From: Nymphaea colorata
Taxonomy: Eukaryota; Streptophyta; Magnoliopsida; Nymphaeales; Nymphaeaceae
Length of the DNA: 64,000 nucleotides
Direction of reading: 5' to 3'
Assembly (NCBI RefSeq): GCF_008831285.2
Contig: NC_045151.1
Coordinates: forward strand, 7,393,682 to 7,457,681
In this document: in pieces, positions 12,390 through 23,800 of the stretch
How the letters are laid out: each line of letters begins with the position of its first letter
Numbering within the stretch: the first letter of the stretch is position 1
The notes under the pieces: model-generated
The model's database searches: none
The model's input: only the letters and a program-made list of their open reading frames with translations
Told to the model about the DNA's origin: nothing
Program-made: the position numbers and the translations under genes

Positions 12390-13189
12390 CGGGATTTCAG
12401 GTGCCGGCGTTGGCTTCGTCTCTCTCAACAGTCGACCCGTTCCCCGTTTCGAATAGGTCCTCTCTCTGCGACTCGCGGCACCGAGTCAAGGTAAGAAGTA
12501 AGAACCCCTTGTTTCCTCACCCAGCACTTTTCGGAAGACGTGGCTCCCTCGAGTTGCGCTTGTCGTTGAAAAGGAAAAGAAGGGAAGCTGGTAGAAAGGA
12601 AAAAGAAGGGGGGGGGGGGAAAGGAAAAAGGAATGCCTGCTTTGACTGGCTTTCTCTCCTGGTCGAGGAGAGAGAAAGCGCTCAGTCATTCTTTTACAGC
12701 CATCGATTTCTCCTTCCTCTCTCCCTCTCTTTCTCGCTCTCATTTTTCCTCTTTTTTTTGTCTGTATAATTTTATTTAATAAACTCGGTTTTCTTGTCGT
12801 ATCTCTGCATTCTTCGTCGTCTCGTATAGTCGGCGGATCTGGAAGTTCCAGTGTTTCTTTAAGATTTGTACTCCCACGCGGTTGTTTCTTTTTGAATCCG
12901 GCAAGATCTTGATTTTCAGGGGCTTTTTCTTCTGTATGCGCCGAGTTTTACGGTTTGGAAGTGCAGTCGGCGAGGAAATTAAGTTTTCTTTGAGCAACGC
13001 TGAGGTTCCCGGCATCTCTCTGGCTTTTGGGGTTTGGTAGGCTGCATCTTAGGTTATTGTGGCTTGCTCGGAGGAAGATCGAGTTGTGACACTGCTTTTT
13101 CGAGACTGAAGTAACGGAATCACTTGAGATTCTGAAAATGCAGGTGAGTTAGGGCCTACGGCGAGAGAAAGGAAGCGAGTTCTAGGACA
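12390..13189 (+). promoter_or_regulatory. AIR9 5' leader with probable leader intron and a 4-codon upstream ORF
   Basis: Pyrimidine-rich sequence (CTCTCTC runs at about 12417 and 12715) precedes the start codon. A good donor, CAAG|GTAAGA, sits at 12490/12491, and an acceptor, AAAATGCAG, ends at 13143 after T-rich DNA. A 653-base leader intron (12491-13143) is therefore plausible, leaving a 46-base exon segment before the ATG at 13190. If that intron is not removed, an upstream ORF ATG-CAG-GTG-AGT-TAG occupies 13138-13152. The sequence CAG|GTGAGT at 13141 is also a perfect donor, so alternative leader splicing is possible. No clear TATA box was assigned. Transcript data would be needed to fix the true 5' end. 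Confidence 0.5.
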
Positions 13190-13990
13190 ATGGAGGTTCT
13201 AGTCGACAATTCCGGTGAAGATGCGGTGAAAAAGAATGGGATAAATGCGAAGACGTCTCCAGGCGTTTCTGGTGACAGCGTCAAGAAGAGCTCTAGATTT
13301 GCTAAACCTACCGTTTCTTCGGCGAATAGGGTTTCTGCTTCAACCAGGAATGCGCCAGCAAGTAGCTCGGTTTCAGACTCCAGCTCTAACCGACTGCGAT
13401 CCAGTTCGACTGTTTCCAGTGCAAGTCCCGCCTCGACGAGGGGCTTGGTCAGGAGAAACAGCATTGGAGATATTCAGAGGCGGCCTGGAAGTGCTTCGGC
13501 TAACGCTGCCTCTCCAGCGACTTCGGAAGGCGCCCGACCTTCTCGGCGAGCCTCACTGCCCTCTTCTATTAATCTTCCGGAGCAGAAGAAGCCTGCCGTG
13601 CCATCGGTCACTGGAACAAGGCAGGAATCTCTTCGTAAAACTGCTTCTAAATCCCTGGCCTCGTCTCCACGAGGCAGCAGCAATTCGTCTTCCGAGTCGT
13701 CTATAAAGAAGCTCAGTCCATCGCCATCGACGGCAACAAAGCCGCGAAGTTCGTCTCTGCTCTCGACATCTTTGAGTGCGGGAAGCGGAAGCTTCAGAAA
13801 GATGCCATGTTCGCCGTTATCCGCCACCTCGCCGACCGTGAACAGTGGCTCTAAAGCCCGGTCATCATCTTCCTCTGTAGAGAAGGGCAGTTCTGCAACG
13901 TCTGCGCGGCGAAATGTTTCAACTCCAGACAGTAGAGACTCTCGCTTCATCGTCCTCCCACAGGTGGAAACAAAAGTTGGCGACGACGTC
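13190..13990 (+). CDS. AIR9: AIR9 exon 1: Ser-rich basic microtubule-binding region (residues 1-267)
   Basis: The exon is dominated by Ser, with many Lys/Arg and Pro (for example RSSSTVSSASPASTRG, RRASLPSSINLPEQKK and SSSESSIKKLSPSP). It is low-complexity and predicted disordered. In the AIR9 family this N-terminal region carries the microtubule-binding activity. The start is the ATG at 13190: the frame is open from there, and no earlier in-frame ATG was found. The exon ends GACGACGTC|GTATGT, phase 0. The open frame continues into the intron to 14128, but the donor and the following LRR exon show where coding stops. The exon is G+C-richer than its surroundings. Confidence 0.9.
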
Positions 13991-15767
13991 GTATGTTTTT
14001 ACTCCTCAACTCTCGTGATTTTCTTTGAATTATTCACTTTCTCGTCTTCTTGTCTGGATGCACGTGCCTGTTTGTTTCTTCTCGCCTGTCTTCGTAAGTG
14101 CGTCAATAGACATAGAGTAGCTGAGTAAACGAAGATCATGTGAATACTTGGGAAGAAAAGTGCAATTATCTATACTTGGATAGGTTTCAGCTATCCAGGT
14201 AAAGCTAGGTAAACTAATAGTCTTAATCAAGTGGATTAACCACTTATCTACTGTTGTTAGCATTATGACACACGAGCGTCACTATTGTGGGCATCCATTT
14301 TGGCAGTTGGTTCTTTTAATAATCCTTTTGAATGGCGACCACAACGTTCTGAAAAAAGTAATTTCCACTGCATACTGCCTAGAAAACAACAATTTCCAAC
14401 TTCCTCACTTGATTGCGGGTTTACTCTTTGTTCTCATTTTCTGTAGAGGCTGGATCTTCGGGGTCATAGAATCCGTAGTCTTGAAACAGGTGGCTTGAAC
14501 TTATCACCAAATCTGGAGGTAACTCCTTCTGATCCTATATGTTCTTTGTACTTCCCAGTAGGTGTTTTTGTGTTTTCTAATACATTTACGGCTGGCTTAT
14601 GTTCATGAGCATGAATCCGTGTCATGGCCTTATTCTACTTGCCATGGGTGATACTTCTGCTGCATGGAGGAACAAAGGATTCTTAAGTGGTATTTAAATC
14701 AGCAACTTATGTGACCATTTACTCGGGAAAAAAAAAGTTCTTCTGTACTTCCAATATTAGAAAGCACGGGAAAGTTATTTTGTTAATCAGATCAAGCCTC
14801 CAAAGCTAACTTACTTTTCAGCCATCCTTTACAAAGACAATAGATTAAAACTTAAAAAAGAATGCCTTCAGCTTTGTAGGGCGACAATCATTTGCTTCTT
14901 TAGTACGTCCTTTGACTAGATGCAAATGAACTAGTGCAGCAGAAATTTTCATATTGCAATCAATGTTGTAAAACCCAGGAAGAAATCTGTATTGGTGGGG
15001 GCCACAGTCAGGTAAGTCTAACGAAAAAAATTTGCAAGTTAAAATTTAATATAAAAAAGATCACAAAAATAAAAACAATAAAAAAACACAAAAATATAAG
15101 TAAATTGGAAAAAAATTTCTATAAAAAACATGAATTGAATAATGTAACACAAATAACAAGTATATGCTGCCTGCAACATGCACACATTCATTCAAAATAA
15201 TAAAAACAGGCTACTTAAATTACTCTCGTTACTTAAATGAGTATAATAAATAAATAGCTTTTGTTTGTGCATAAGTTACTCCTTACTTAATGGATCATAA
15301 AACATGAAATTTTAATTTTGAACGGCAGAAGTAGACTCTTGTGGGAAACCCTGAAAGCTCCATTTCTTTGCATGATGTGAACCCTAATTTGTATCGTTGT
15401 TTACTTTAAATGTGTGAGAACGGCTTTTATGATGAATAAGAAATTTAAACTTTAATGTAAAACAAAAGGGTTTTTTTTTTAGGTCGCCATTTTGTGGAGG
15501 TGTCTTGTGTTTTTTTTTTTGGGGGGGGGGTGGGGGAATGGTGGTGTTGTATCCTAAATTACACTTCATATGGTGTAGTTACCCCTCTAAAAACTACTTT
15601 TGGAGGTGGACTTTAGCGTTTTTCTTCATAATTATGATACTTCAGAATGCATCGATTATACAACATGTTAAGTAGAACGGTGGTCTCAACTGTCACACTT
15701 GAGGCAACCATTCTGTGATAGAAATCTAGCACCAATATCTGTAACCAGAAAACAGTACTCACGCAGG

Positions 15768-15811
<44 letters not shown>

Positions 15812-18800
15812 ACAAGAAGAAGCTATAGCCAAAATGGTTTGCATGACCTCTATTTATAATCTCATTTCCAGAATTCTAAGAGTCTCCAATCGTAGAATCC
15901 TAGGAGATTTCACAAGCTCCAAGGACATTAATTACATCATAGAAACCTAAGAGACTTCATATATTACAAGGATATTAACTACACATAGAATCTTAGGAGA
16001 CTTCACATATTACAAGGATATTAACTATAACATAGAATCTTAGAAGACTTCACATATTACAAGGATATTAACTACAACATAGAATCCTAGAAGACTCTTC
16101 ACATGTTACAAGGACATTAAATATCTTAACACATTCTACAAGGAGGTGGAATCCTATGAGACTCCTCTTCAACGTGCTGGTGAAGGATTTATATTTTAAC
16201 ACCCTCCCTCAAGTTGTGCAGAGTTTTGCACCATGTACAACTTGCCTTTTAAAAACCAAAATCGTTCCTTTGTTAATCCTTTTGTAAATAAGTCTGCAAC
16301 TTGTTCGTCTGTACGAACATAATTAGGTTGAATCTCCTTGTCTTCCACCTTTTGTCTAACAAAGTATTGATCAATCTCAATGTGCTTTGTTCGACCATGT
16401 TGTATGGGATTAAAGACAATGTTGTATGTGATTAAAGACAATGTTAATAGCGCTTTGATTATCGCACATTAACATTGACGTTTTAATCTTTTCTCCAATG
16501 TCTTCTAGCAAATGTCTAACCCATGTAATTTCAGCAGTACCTGCAACCATGCATCTGTATTCAGCTTCAGTGCTGGATCTTGCTACTGCCTTTTGCTTTC
16601 GACAACTCCAAGACACAAGATTACGTCCAATGAAAATACAGAAACTAGAAATGGACTTTCTTTGATCGGGATCTCCAGCCCAATCTGCATCTGTGAATGT
16701 CATAAGTTGATGTCCAGTAGTTATATTTTCACTCTTTCCATAAACTAAGCCATCTTCTGCTGTCCCTTTAAGATATCTTAATATTCTTTTGACAGCATCC
16801 ATGTGAGTATCTCTAGGTGCATGCATAAATTGAGATACTTGATTCACAACATATATAATATCTGGTCTAGTAAATGTAAGATATTGAAGTGCCCCAACAA
16901 TACTTCGATATTGCGTAGGATCTTCATATAACTCCCTATCCTGAGCCCTTAGTCTTTGATTTAAAACACAAGGAGTTCCAACAGGCTTACAATCAGACAT
17001 ACCTGACTTTTTCAGCAGATCCAACGTGTATTTCTGTTGTGTCAATGTGAGGCGATTATTGTGCCTATCAATCTCCACTCCAAGAAAGAATCGTAAATCA
17101 CCAAGCTCTTTCATTTTGAAGTTTTGCATCATCAAAACTTTAGCTTCTTCTACGTGTTTTTTTGAATTGCCTGTGATAACAATATCATTAACATATATAA
17201 GAAGTAAAGTAAATATGTTTTCCTTTCGATAAATGAAAAAAGAGTGATCTAGAGGACATCTTCGAAACCACATTCTTGAATCTTGCAGGAGAAACTGTCA
17301 AACCACGAATGTGAAGCCTGTTTAAGTCCATAAATAGATTTTCTTAGTTTGCAAACCCATGCATGAGAGTCTCTTTTCTTGTATCCTGGAGGTTGTTCCA
17401 TATATACTTCATCCCTTAAATCACCATGAAGAAAAGCATTCTTCACGTCCATTTGATGTAGTCTCCATGCATATTCAACTGCCAATGATATAATCACGCG
17501 AATTGTTCCCATTTTGATCACAGGGATGAATGTCTCATCATAATCTTTTCCATATTGTTGTGTAAACCCTTTTGCTACTAACCTTGCTTTGTGTCTTTCT
17601 ATGCTGCCGTCAGGTTTGTATTTAATTTTGTATACCCATTTGGAGCCCACTACGTTCTTTTCGTGTGGCCTCGGAACGATCTCCCATGTTCCACATTCAT
17701 GCAAGGCATCCATTTCTTCTTTCATAGCCTTTCTCCAATGATGTGATTTTGATGCTTGATCAAATGAAGTAGGTTCTTCCTCCTTGCCAACTTTTGCCAT
17801 TAATAACTGAAAATCAAGTGATAAAGAATCATACCTAACCCACCTGTGAATGAGATGACGAATGCGTTGGGATCTTCTAAGGTGGGGCATATTGTCTTCT
17901 TCACTGTGAGCATCTCTGTCCCTTAGTCGTCGACTGTAGATAAGACCCGAATACCGATGTGCATCGTTGCTCTGTTCTTCATTATTGCTTTCGAGATGAC
18001 TTGATGACTGTGTTGGGCCTTCTTGATTTTCACTTTGAGCCATGTCCGACGGTTGTATTGCTCTCTCTGGATCTTCATTTTGAGGCACATCATTTTCTAT
18101 AACAGGATCTGCATTGAATAACTGTGTACTGGTCCAGGGATCATAAGATTCAATGGTCATAGGCATTTTATTTGTATCATCAAAACTATGTTCATCAAAA
18201 ATGACATTTCTTGAAGTTTTGATACGTTTAGTTGTTGGATCATAGCATCGAAAACCTTTATATTCATCAGTATATCCAACGAATCTACATTGAATAGCTT
18301 TGTCTTGAAACTTGTTCTTCAAGGCAGCATCAACGTGAACATAGCATACACAACCAAAAACCTTCAAGTTCTTGTAATCAAGTTGTTTGCCGAAGAGTGT
18401 AAAATATGACGATTTAGACATCAAGAGTGTCATAGGCAAACAATTTATTATGTATACAACAGTATGGAAGGTTTCAGTCTACAAGGAAATGGGCACATTA
18501 GTATCATGCATCATGCTCATGGCGCTTTCAACTATATGTCGATGTTTCCGCTTAACTACACCATTTTGTTGTGGTGTGTAAGGGCAGGAGATTTGTCTAG
18601 TTATACCTTTTTCACGTAGAAATTCAATAAAATCAAGCGAGGAATATTTTCCTCCTCCATCACATTGAAAATGCACCACATTGGATGAAAATTTGGTTTG
18701 AATCATGGCATAGAAGTTTCGAAATATGTGGGGTACTTCTGATTTGTGTTTCATGAAGTAAATCCAGGTGAAACGTGAGTAAGAGTCAATGAATAAGACA

Positions 18801-20815
18801 TAATATCTTGACCCAGACATGGAATCAATAGGGGCTGGCCCCCATACATCAGAAAAAATAGTTTCAAAAGGTTTGGAAGCCTTTTGATTTATATTATGGA
18901 AAGGTAAAACATGACTCTTACAAAGTCCACAACTTGAACATTTTTTGATACTTGAAGTAAGAGGTAAACTTGATCTTGGAATGAGACTATCTGTGACAAG
19001 TTTTTCAATGAAATGTCGACCACAGTGTCCTAGCCGACTATGCCACAGATCAGACTCCAAAAATTGGTTAGGGCCCCTTACTTTTGATTGAAAATGGCAA
19101 GAACTTGGCACTGATGACGCATTATGAGAAAGAGAAAATGTCTTCAATCCTATATCAAAAGTGGATGAATCCTTGGGCAGACATTCCTTGAGGACGTACA
19201 TATTCCCTTGACGCTCCCCTCTAGCGAACATTTTCTTCGTTTGGAGGTCCTTGACATAGACAGAAGAAGGTGTGAATTCAACAGAAGAGCTTGTATCATC
19301 AATGAGTTTAAAAATGGATAGGATGTTCTTTTTGATATTGGGAGCAAGAACAACATTAGACAGTGATTGAGACGAGGATGACAATGGAATATGTGCATTT
19401 CCAATATGTGTAATGGGTTGAGATTTTCCATCACCTGTTATAATGCAACTTCTACCGTAATGAGGGGATAAGTTAGTCAATTTACCTGCATTTCCTGTCA
19501 CATGGGTAGCTGCACCTGAATCCAAAAACCATTCTCCCTGCTCATTTTGCTTTATAGTCATCTTTGAGAATGCAGTCATCAATAGCTGTTGCATATCTTC
19601 AGCGGTGGATTTAGAACTTTGTCCTCCTTGTTTATAATCATGTCTTACCCCTTTGTTTTTATTTTGAGGATTAAACCAACACTGTGCCTTCATGTGCCCT
19701 TTCTTGTTGCACTGAAAACAAATTGGTATTTTTCTTGAAGTATCCAAAGGAGACATACCTTGGTTATGTGGTGTTGGTAGAATGTCACGACCAACATGGT
19801 TGGAGTTCCCATGGCTCTTATCAAACTTTACATTCATAGCCATCACATTTTGACACATTTTGGGAGTTCCCTTGATCAGTCCTTTCAATGACTTTTTTCA
19901 TATTAATTTCATGTTGGAAAAGTTTACGTTGTAGTTCGTTGAAGGAAGGCAAAACAGGAAGGACCTCAAGAACTGTAATAAAAGCATGATAATCATGCCC
20001 AAGTCCATTCAAGGTTTGCTGCACCTTTTCCTTATCAGAAATGTTATTCTTGAGGCAGCAAGTTGGTCTGCGACGGCCTTAATACGCCCAAATAATCCAT
20101 GATAGACATTGAACCTTTGCTCAAATTCTGAAATTCTTTCTTTGAGTACATAATTCGAGCTTCTGATATTTAGGAAAGGGTATCAGCAAGGGTTTCCCAT
20201 AATTCTTCTGGAGTACAATCATCAGAAACTGAAAGTAACACTTGTTGAGATAAAGTGGACAAAATATACGCAAACAGACTTTGGTCACGTCTCATCCACA
20301 CAGCATGTTCAGGGTTGCTGTCTTCATGAACAACAATAACTTCTCATGCCTCATTTTTTATTTCCTACAAAACGGATATTGGTGGAGCCTTTGTTGAATC
20401 ATCGAGATGTCCAAAGAGGCCTTGACTTCTTATGAAAGGCATGATTTGCCTTTTTCAGATCAGATAATTCTCATGGTTGAGTTTTTCGGTAATAAGGTGA
20501 AGAAGAAAACTTGAGGACATGTCAAAATGCGAAAGGTTTTCCATGACAGCAGAAAGGAAGGGTATATAGGTAGAAGATGAGAAGGAAAGAAGACACGATA
20601 TAACAAGATATGTCTTTAGGTAAGCAAGAAGAAAAAAGAACAAAAATTACGCAAGAGAAAAGTAAATTCAGGATAGAGACAAGATGAGAAAAGAGTTCTA
20701 ACCTGATCAGACCTGTTGGGGCATTTCGTTTGGTAGAGATAATGTAACCTGGCGCTCTGATACCATGATAGAAATCTAGTACCAATATCTGTAACCAGAA
20801 AACAGTACTCACGCA

Positions 20816-20863
<48 letters not shown>

Positions 20864-23800
20864 ACAAGAAGAAGTTGATGAGAAGAAGCCGTAGCTAAAA
20901 TGGTTTGCACGGCCTCTATTTATAATCCCATTTCCAGAATTCTAAGAGTCTCCAATCATAGAATCTTAGGAGATTTCACAAGCTCCAAGGACATTAATTA
21001 CATCATAGAAGCCTAAGAGACTTCACATATTACAAAGATATTAACTACAACATAGAATCCTGGGAGACTTTACATATTACAAGGATATTAACTACAACAT
21101 AGAATCCTAAGAGACTCTTCACATGTTATAAGGACATTAAATATCTTAACACAACACATTCTACAAGGAGGTGGAATCCTAAGAGACTCCTCTTCAACGT
21201 GCTGGTGAAGGATTTATATTTTAACATTCTGCACCCAACTGCACTTGTCATGTTGCTTTCTTTGCCCTGAATTTGCTCTACAGTTACTCTTTTTTTTTTT
21301 CCTTCCTAGGTTTTCCCAGTCTGTCTTTAATAGTTAACACTTTTTAGTACAGTTTGTTTATCTCAGGGACAATCTCTTATCATCACTTGAGGGTATTGAG
21401 ATTTTAAAGCGGGTGAAGGTATGCACATACAACCTACATGCAACAACATATTTGCCCTGTGCCAGTGGTTGTTCCCTTGTGAATTGCATGTAGTGAATGC
21501 CTGTGCATGCTGCTAGCAATTTTAAATCCTGTTTCAGCATACTGTAATTAATTGAGATTTTCTTAAGTTGAATTTGATGTATGACAATAAAGTTGGTCTT
21601 GTAGGTACTGGATTTAAGTTTTAACGAGTTCAAGGGTCTTGCATTTGAGCCTCTTGAAAATTGCAAATTTCTGCAGGTACTTTTGCATATTTGTTCTATG
21701 TTTGTGGAAGTTGTAAATTGTAACTGCATTTGCACATTAATGTTCATGATGCAATGTGCTTTATAGTAATAGAATCTTTTTCCTCATTGAAAGGAATAGG
21801 TTTCTCTGTTTCATCCTCTTATCATAAATTGCATTTCCTTCTTTGTTCTCTTGTTATCTAGAGGGTAGCCCTCAATACTGATTAGCTATGCAGCAATTGT
21901 ATCTGGCAGGAAATCAGATTACATCACTTGCAACACTTCCAGAGCTTCCTAATCTAGAGGTATATCAACTGTACATCACATTGTCTGAGTGGTGAGAACT
22001 AGGTCATGTTGGTATTACGTCCCTTGGTCATAGCACCAATTAAGTTCTCTTAAATTATAAATTTTGATGTCATCTTTTTCAGTTTCTGTCGGTTGCTCAA
22101 AATAGGTTGAAATCCCTTGCAATGTCTACCCAGCCTCGGTTGCAGGTTAGTGTTCATCAGCAGTAGCTATTCCTGTTCTTCAGCATGCATGTTTCTATTA
22201 GCTTAATTCAGACAACTTGCCTCATGTCCGTGCTGGTTACTCCGTTCATGAATTTGTTTGATCTTTATTACATTATAGGTGTTGGCTGCCAGCAAAAACA
22301 AGATAGTGACTTTAAAGGCTTTTCCGCATTTGCCACTTCTTGAGGTTAGCCTATCAATTATATAGCTGAACATTCTTATCACTTTCTTTAAACTTCCCCC
22401 AGCTTCTTTGTGTAATTATGCCTCGAATATTTTATCGAACTATTTGATTTTGTGTGGTTTAGAGTTAAGGATAAAATTCTTGATTATGTGACAGTGCAGA
22501 CAGCTCCTCAGTTTTACAGGATAACAGGCTATATATGGACATACAATTTTGCTGACATATTTACTGTTGTGTGGGTGCCTGATCTTCTAAACCTTGATGA
22601 CTTGCTCGTTCTGATGCTTTTTCTGCAGCATTTACGTGTTGAGGAAAATCCTATCCTGGAAATGGCTCATGTAGAAGCAGCGTCAATCCTGCTGGTTGGC
22701 CCCACATTGAAAAAGTTTAATGACCGAGGTATTGAGTGATATTGTTGCAGCTTTTGTGGTTGGGATAGTGACAGTTCGCATTATGCTTTTGCTTCTTTAT
22801 GGTACTCAGGGAAGAACTGCATCATGGAGTGTTACTCTTGCATCATGGTTTATAGAAGAAGTCCATTGTTCATCTCTATTTGTCATACTCTACTTTGGGG
22901 GAAATTAGGATGCGGATTTCGAGTCAAATATTTCTAACACACCCCCACATTTTCCCGAAAGATTTTAGACTTCCTTAAGATGTATAAGGCATTTCTTCTA
23001 TGATGCTTCTGTTTTTCTTGGTTGTGTAAACTTTGGTATTATACAGATCTGTCTCCTGATGAGGTCGAACTTGCAAAGCATTATCCTCCTCACACTGCTT
23101 TGTGCATCAGAGATGGGTGGGAATTTTGTCGTCCTGAACTGGCTGCAGGCAAGTCCTACATGATTGCTCCTCTTACAAATTCCAAAGCTAGCCCATGTGT
23201 TTATTACTTCATTTCTATAAATGAACCATTGATCTTCCATCTCTTTTTAACGAGTCAGTGTCTTAGTTGTCAAGGCGGCTAGGCACTGCCTAGGCACCGG
23301 GACTAGCCAAAAAAGGCATCCAAAAGTTGTTGCAATTTTGCTTAGTTATTTTTAATTCTAAAATGTTAGCTTTATGTTTTATGTGTTAAGTTAGCATGTT
23401 AGCAAGTTAGGCATGGATGTGGACTGACAACTAGTCCACACCTAGGCGACGCCTTAACAACTAGGTTCAGTGCGAAGCGAACTTCAATATTAATCTAGAA
23501 GCTGTGCAGCTTACCTGTGTACGGAGGAAGAAAGGGAAAGCGGAAATGCAAAAATGATGTGAAAAGAGAATGTAACTTATGTTTCACATGTTTTAGCTGA
23601 AGATTGGGAATTCTGCACATTTAGATAAACTCATAAACTTTCTGTTTATTATGAATTGCTTTCTTTTGGATCATATATTAGCTCAAAGATGTTGATATTT
23701 TGATTCCTTATCAAGGGGATATGGGGGACTGCATTTCATAGATGTTTTCTTTTCATGTAGAGGACTGATTGTAATCACTCAAAACTATGGAACAGATTCA

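Noticed and set aside
12401-12769. A 122-codon frame in the AIR9 leader
   Set aside because: Low-complexity Arg/Lys/Gly and Ser/Phe runs from GA- and CT-rich DNA. It lies in the leader and probable leader intron.
13245-13950. Long alternative frames on both strands of AIR9 exon 1
   Set aside because: They are shadows of a Ser/Arg-rich, GC-rich coding exon. The AIR9 frame is supported by splicing continuity and family similarity.
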